Assembly (NCBI GenBank): GCA_019454985.1
Contig: JACFNF010000006.1
Location: 62,001-126,000, forward strand
DNA length: 64,000 nt
Reading direction: 5' to 3'
Origin: Bacteroidales bacterium
Lineage (GTDB): Bacteria; Bacteroidota; Bacteroidia; Bacteroidales; F082
Under the pieces are notes generated by a model. That model did not search any database, was not told the origin of the DNA, and saw only the letters and a program-made list of their open reading frames with translations. Positions 60,970-64,000 of this stretch are shown piece after piece. Within the stretch, counting starts at the first letter, position 1. Every line of letters starts with the position of its first letter. The translations under genes were made by a program, and so were the position numbers.

Positions 60970-62868
60970 TTATTTTTCAATTTCATCGAGTTCGAGCCAC
61001 CTTTCCATGCGTTGTTCCAATTCCCGATCAATCTCGCCAATGCGTTCCGAAATCTGAGCTAAGCACTGGTAATCAGTCACATTACCCTGAAGTTGGGCTG
61101 TCAGTTCATTTTTTTCGTGTTCGAGGGTTAATATTTCAGTTTCAACCTGCTCGTATTCTTTTTGTTCTTTGTAGGTTCGTTTGATTTTTCTGGCAGGCTG
61201 TCCTTCGGATTTTTGCTGGACTTGACTTTTCTCCGCAGGCATGGCGATAGCTTTCTCTTCTCTGGTTTTGTTTTCAACAAACTCACGATATTCGCTGTAA
61301 TTGCCGGTAAACCCACGCACTTCGCCACCGCCCTCAAACACAAACAGTTGATCCACTACCTGATCCATGAAATATCTGTCGTGCGAAACGATGAGCAGAC
61401 AGCCTTTGTATTCGCCGATAAAATCTTCCATCGCCTGCAAGGTGATTAGATCAAGGTCGTTGGTTGGCTCGTCGAGGATAAGGAAGTTGGGATTTTTGAT
61501 GAGGACGGTGAGCAGGTAAAGCCGGCGTTTTTCACCACCGCTGAGCAGATAAACAGGCTGGTTTTGCATGGCTGGAGGAAACATGAAACGGCTGAGCCAT
61601 TGCGAAGCGGTGGCCGTGTTTCCGTTGCCGGAAGGGATAATTTCGGCAATTTCCTTAACCACATCTATCACTCTCTTGCTCTCGTCGAAACGAATTCCGG
61701 ACTGGGTATAATAGCCAAACACGATGGTATCGCCACTGATCACCCGGCCTTTATCGGGTAATAGATCGCCCGTAATGAGATTGAGGAAAGTGGTTTTCCC
61801 AACGCCATTATCGCCCACCACCCCGATACGCTCACCTTTGGTGAAAGTATAGTCGAAGCCATTCAGGATGGGGACATTGCCAAATGATTTATGTATATTC
61901 CGCATTTCCAGCACCTTGCTACCAATACGTTGTGTACCGACATCTAATTGTATTTGCTGCTGATTGCGACGCTGGGCAGCTTTCTCTTTCAGCTCGTAAT
62001 AGGCGGCAATTCGGCTTTTCGATTTGGTAGTCCGAGCCTGTGGCATCCTGCGCATCCATTCGGTTTCGGTTTTAAGAAGCTGCCCTGCTTTTTGTATTTC
62101 AGCGGCAATGGCAGCTTCGCGCTCCGTACTTTTTTGAACGTAATAAGAGAAATTTCCCTTGTGCAAATAGAGTTTCCCGAGAAAAAGTTCTAAGATATTG
62201 TTACAAACCCGATCTAAAAAGTAACGGTCGTGCGTGACCATCAACAAGGTGATATTGGATTGTTTCAGGTATTTTTCGAGCCATTCGATCATGGGAATGT
62301 CGAGGTGGTTTGTCGGCTCATCGAGCAACAGCAGGTCGGGCTGATCTACTAACAACATGGCCAGCGAAAGGCGTTTCACCTGTCCGCCCGAGAGGCTGCC
62401 GATGGTTTGATTTAGATTAGTGATACCAAAACGCGTGAGCATTTCCACCAACCGGCGGTCGTAGTTCCAGGCATGAAGGGCTTCCATGCGGGTGGTGACT
62501 TCGGCCAATTGTTTTGACAACAACGGATCATCGTGGTTTTCGCCCGATTGACTGGTCAATCGTTCATACAGCTTTACACATTGCTGCACTTCATTGTGTT
62601 CGCTTTTGATCAGTTCGTCAATGGTGAGACTTTTCGGGAAATCAGGTTCTTGTTCCAAATAGCCCACGCGAATTCCTTCGGCATAGGTGATGCTGCCTCC
62701 ATCGGGCTCCTCCTTTCCGGTGAGCATCCTCATCAGAGTGGTTTTTCCGGCGCCATTGATGGCAATAAAGGCCGTTTTGTCGCCTTTACCAATCCCAAAG
62801 CCCAGATTGCTGAAAAGCACTTTATCGCCAAAACTTTTCGAGAGATTTTCAACCGAAAGATAGTTCAT
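60970..62868 (-). CDS. ABC-F family ATPase
   Basis: This 632-residue soluble protein has two tandem ABC domains and no membrane part: INGAGKTTLMRML and LSGGQVKRLSLAML with LLLDEPTNHLD in the first, GDNGVGKTTFLNLI and LLSGGEKRRLYLL with LILDEPTNDLD in the second. Between them is the linker with an arm (YYELKEKAAQRRNQQ), and a C-terminal coiled coil ends the protein. ABC-F proteins act on the ribosome E site to modulate translation or relieve stalling or antibiotic binding; the Uup group, with a C-terminal coiled coil, is the closest in layout. The ATG at 62868 is used rather than the longer frame to 63030, because it gives MNYLSVENLSKSFG. Confidence 0.92.
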   Translation of the reverse strand: MNYLSVENLSKSFGDKVLFSNLGFGIGKGDKTAFIAINGAGKTTLMRMLTGKEEPDGGSITYAEGIRVGYLEQEPDFPKSLTIDELIKSEHNEVQQCVKLYERLTSQSGENHDDPLLSKQLAEVTTRMEALHAWNYDRRLVEMLTRFGITNLNQTIGSLSGGQVKRLSLAMLLVDQPDLLLLDEPTNHLDIPMIEWLEKYLKQSNITLLMVTHDRYFLDRVCNNILELFLGKLYLHKGNFSYYVQKSTEREAAIAAEIQKAGQLLKTETEWMRRMPQARTTKSKSRIAAYYELKEKAAQRRNQQQIQLDVGTQRIGSKVLEMRNIHKSFGNVPILNGFDYTFTKGERIGVVGDNGVGKTTFLNLITGDLLPDKGRVISGDTIVFGYYTQSGIRFDESKRVIDVVKEIAEIIPSGNGNTATASQWLSRFMFPPAMQNQPVYLLSGGEKRRLYLLTVLIKNPNFLILDEPTNDLDLITLQAMEDFIGEYKGCLLIVSHDRYFMDQVVDQLFVFEGGGEVRGFTGNYSEYREFVENKTREEKAIAMPAEKSQVQQKSEGQPARKIKRTYKEQKEYEQVETEILTLEHEKNELTAQLQGNVTDYQCLAQISERIGEIDRELEQRMERWLELDEIEK

Positions 62869-62900
62869 CGAAGTTATGGGTTCATCATTTTTTCGTTTGG

Positions 62901-62908
62901 CAAACATA
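62901..62908 (-). promoter_or_regulatory. -7 element (TATGTTTG) for the ABC-F gene
   Basis: On the minus strand TATGTTTG fits TAnnTTTG and lies 32 bases before the ABC-F ATG, supporting the shorter start. Confidence 0.5.
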
Positions 62909-62982
62909 CGCCAAAACAGGCAATGCTTCCCAGAAAAATCAAATGTATTTGACGGAGCAGTTTTTGGCAGCTCAATAAAAAA

Positions 62983-63011
62983 AATCCCGAAAGCCAAGGC
63001 ATTCCGGGATT
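62983..63011 (-). terminator. Intrinsic terminator of the dihydroorotate-dehydrogenase-like gene
   Basis: The 7-base outer stem AATCCCG/CGGGATT (62983-62989 and 63005-63011), with an inner GCC/GGC hairpin, is followed on the minus strand by a T run. It lies 28 bases beyond the stop of the gene. Confidence 0.75.
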
Positions 63012-63038
63012 CGCGATATAGTCCTAACAATTTGGTTC

Positions 63039-64000
63039 TTAAAGCATTTCAAAATTCCTTTTCATATATTGGATGCGTTCAAAACCGGCGGTGGCTTCGG
63101 GATAGCTGCTGATGAGTCCGCGAAAATCGTCCACATTGGCATATCCTTTTTTCTTCATCCACTCCAACAGGCCCGTTTTGATATCTGCCAGATAAGGAAT
63201 CCCATTCTGATAAAGGCTGGTAGTAAGCTGGGTTACGGTAGCGCCGGCCAGAAGTTGCTTGGCCACCCCGATCGAATAATGAATGCCGGTGCTGGCGGCC
63301 AGGTCGGCCGGAAAACCACTTGCCCTGAGAAGTGCAATCCAACGCATGGAGGTAGATTTTTCGTCGGGGCTCGAAAGAACGTTTTCGGTGACCACGCTAT
63401 TTGTAGCAATGTCAATATCTGGGTTGTAGAAACGATTGAACATTACTAATCCGTTTGCTCCTGCATCGGCAAGGCGATAGGCCATCGCCATCACATTGGT
63501 AAAAAATGGGCCAATTTTTACCGCAACAGGAATAGTTACTTCCTTTTTCACCTGTTTTAGGATGTCAACATAGATATTTTCGATCTGTTCGGAGGTGAGA
63601 TCACGGCTTATGGGGAAAATAGCGATGTTCAGCTCGAGGGCATCGGCGCCGGCATCCTGCATTTTTGCTGCAAAACGTGTCCATTCTGAGAGGCTTACAC
63701 AGTTAATGCTTGCAATAATCGGAATATCAACCGATTTTTTTGCAGCCACAATCAGTTTGAGATAATCGTCGGTATCGGGTCCTTTCGAGATTTCATGCAC
63801 ATATTTGGCTGCATCGGGATACCAGAAATACATTTCATTTTTTCTCAATTTCGCCTCGATCCGTGCGGTTATCTGTTCTTCGAAGAGCGATTTAAGCACA
63901 ACGGCGCCTGCGCCGGCTCTTGCACAGGTTTTCACATTTTCGAGCGTACCGGTGAGTCGAGAGCTGCCCGCCACAAGGGGATTGCTCAGTTGAAGTCCGA
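63039..64000 (-). CDS. Dihydroorotate-dehydrogenase-like FMN protein (5' end outside the window)
   Basis: This is an FMN-dependent TIM-barrel protein of the dihydroorotate dehydrogenase group, seen as 320 codons to the window edge. The frame continues upstream beyond 64000 (GLQLSNPLVAGSS), so the GTG at 63974 is not the start. Motifs are AGAGAVVLKSLFEEQI, PIIASINCVSLSEWTRF, DALELNIAIF, VAVKIGPFFTN and GVAKQLLAGATVTQLTTSLY. The catalytic residue is not Ser/Cys in the standard loop as far as I can tell; homologues of this group in Bacteroidota are annotated as dihydroorotate-dehydrogenase-like with unconfirmed role, so it may not be pyrD. Confidence 0.82.
   Translation of the reverse strand, partial: GLQLSNPLVAGSSRLTGTLENVKTCARAGAGAVVLKSLFEEQITARIEAKLRKNEMYFWYPDAAKYVHEISKGPDTDDYLKLIVAAKKSVDIPIIASINCVSLSEWTRFAAKMQDAGADALELNIAIFPISRDLTSEQIENIYVDILKQVKKEVTIPVAVKIGPFFTNVMAMAYRLADAGANGLVMFNRFYNPDIDIATNSVVTENVLSSPDEKSTSMRWIALLRASGFPADLAASTGIHYSIGVAKQLLAGATVTQLTTSLYQNGIPYLADIKTGLLEWMKKKGYANVDDFRGLISSYPEATAGFERIQYMKRNFEML

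Noticed and set aside
1..64000. tRNA, rRNA, CRISPR arrays, insertion sequences or prophage genes.
   Set aside because: I looked for cloverleaf-like genes in the spacers, regular repeat-spacer arrays and transposase or integrase motifs and found none that I could support.

Overview
The window looks like chromosomal DNA from a Bacteroidota bacterium, most likely Bacteroidales or a near relative. The signs are: many promoters of the Bacteroidota type (TTTG or TTG, about 19-21 bases, TAnnTTTG); two proteins with type IX secretion (T9SS) C-terminal domains; an Oar-like TonB-dependent receptor; DUF349, DUF4159 and DUF6089-type proteins; a FeoA-FeoB fusion; and the cluster ompH-ompH-bamA-uppS-(OM barrel)-nadK. 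Most of the window is compact housekeeping DNA with ATGA or few-base gene junctions. I saw no rRNA or tRNA gene, intact transposase, phage gene or CRISPR array.

Layout. 1-5.7 kb: crcB, a conserved hypothetical, acylphosphatase, an agmatinase-family enzyme, a metallo-beta-lactamase-fold hydrolase, a relic of a Crp/Fnr regulator, a soluble TonB-C-domain protein and a retropepsin-like protease. 5.8-11.8 kb (minus): ffh, folD, a T9SS protein, queE and an OmpA/TPR/PD40 protein in one run. 12.0-14.1 kb: a decayed restriction-modification locus. 14.1-19.2 kb (minus): an AlgJ/AlgX-like protein and a large secreted cysteine peptidase. 19.5-21.4 kb (minus): a decayed AbiE toxin-antitoxin locus, followed by an AT-rich repeat spacer. 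21.8-33.8 kb (minus): DUF4159, rsmE, lgt, two ompH, bamA, uppS, an OM barrel, nadK, a short Omp85-like protein, a CBS protein and rsgA. 34-38.7 kb: a PrsW-like membrane protein, a DUF349 protein, a trans-sulfuration enzyme and a ferritin-like protein. 38.8-43.9 kb (plus): an AmgK-like kinase fused to a RapZ C-terminal domain, a MurU-like nucleotidyltransferase and an AddB-like nuclease. 43.9-52 kb (plus): two hybrid histidine kinases, CheR and CheB. 52-64 kb: a secreted endonuclease/phosphatase-family protein, a TPR membrane protein, FeoAB, an Hpt protein, a TonB-dependent receptor, a DUF2750-like protein, an ABC-F ATPase and a dihydroorotate-dehydrogenase-like gene cut by the window edge.

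The most striking observation is the state of the two defence-type loci. In the restriction-modification locus both genes carry an in-frame TGA. In the AbiE locus the toxin gene carries an in-frame TAG and an in-frame TAA while its antitoxin gene is open. All four lesions keep the reading frame on both sides and each can be explained by one transition mutation. In both loci the toxic partner is clearly broken while the protective partner is intact or can restart. The methyltransferase also carries a C-terminal staphylococcal-nuclease-like fold that lacks the catalytic residues. Other points of interest are the AmgK-RapZ fusion beside MurU, a kinase-CheR-CheB-Hpt module without a chemoreceptor, and a truncated Fnr-type regulator abutting the promoter of the TonB-C-domain gene.
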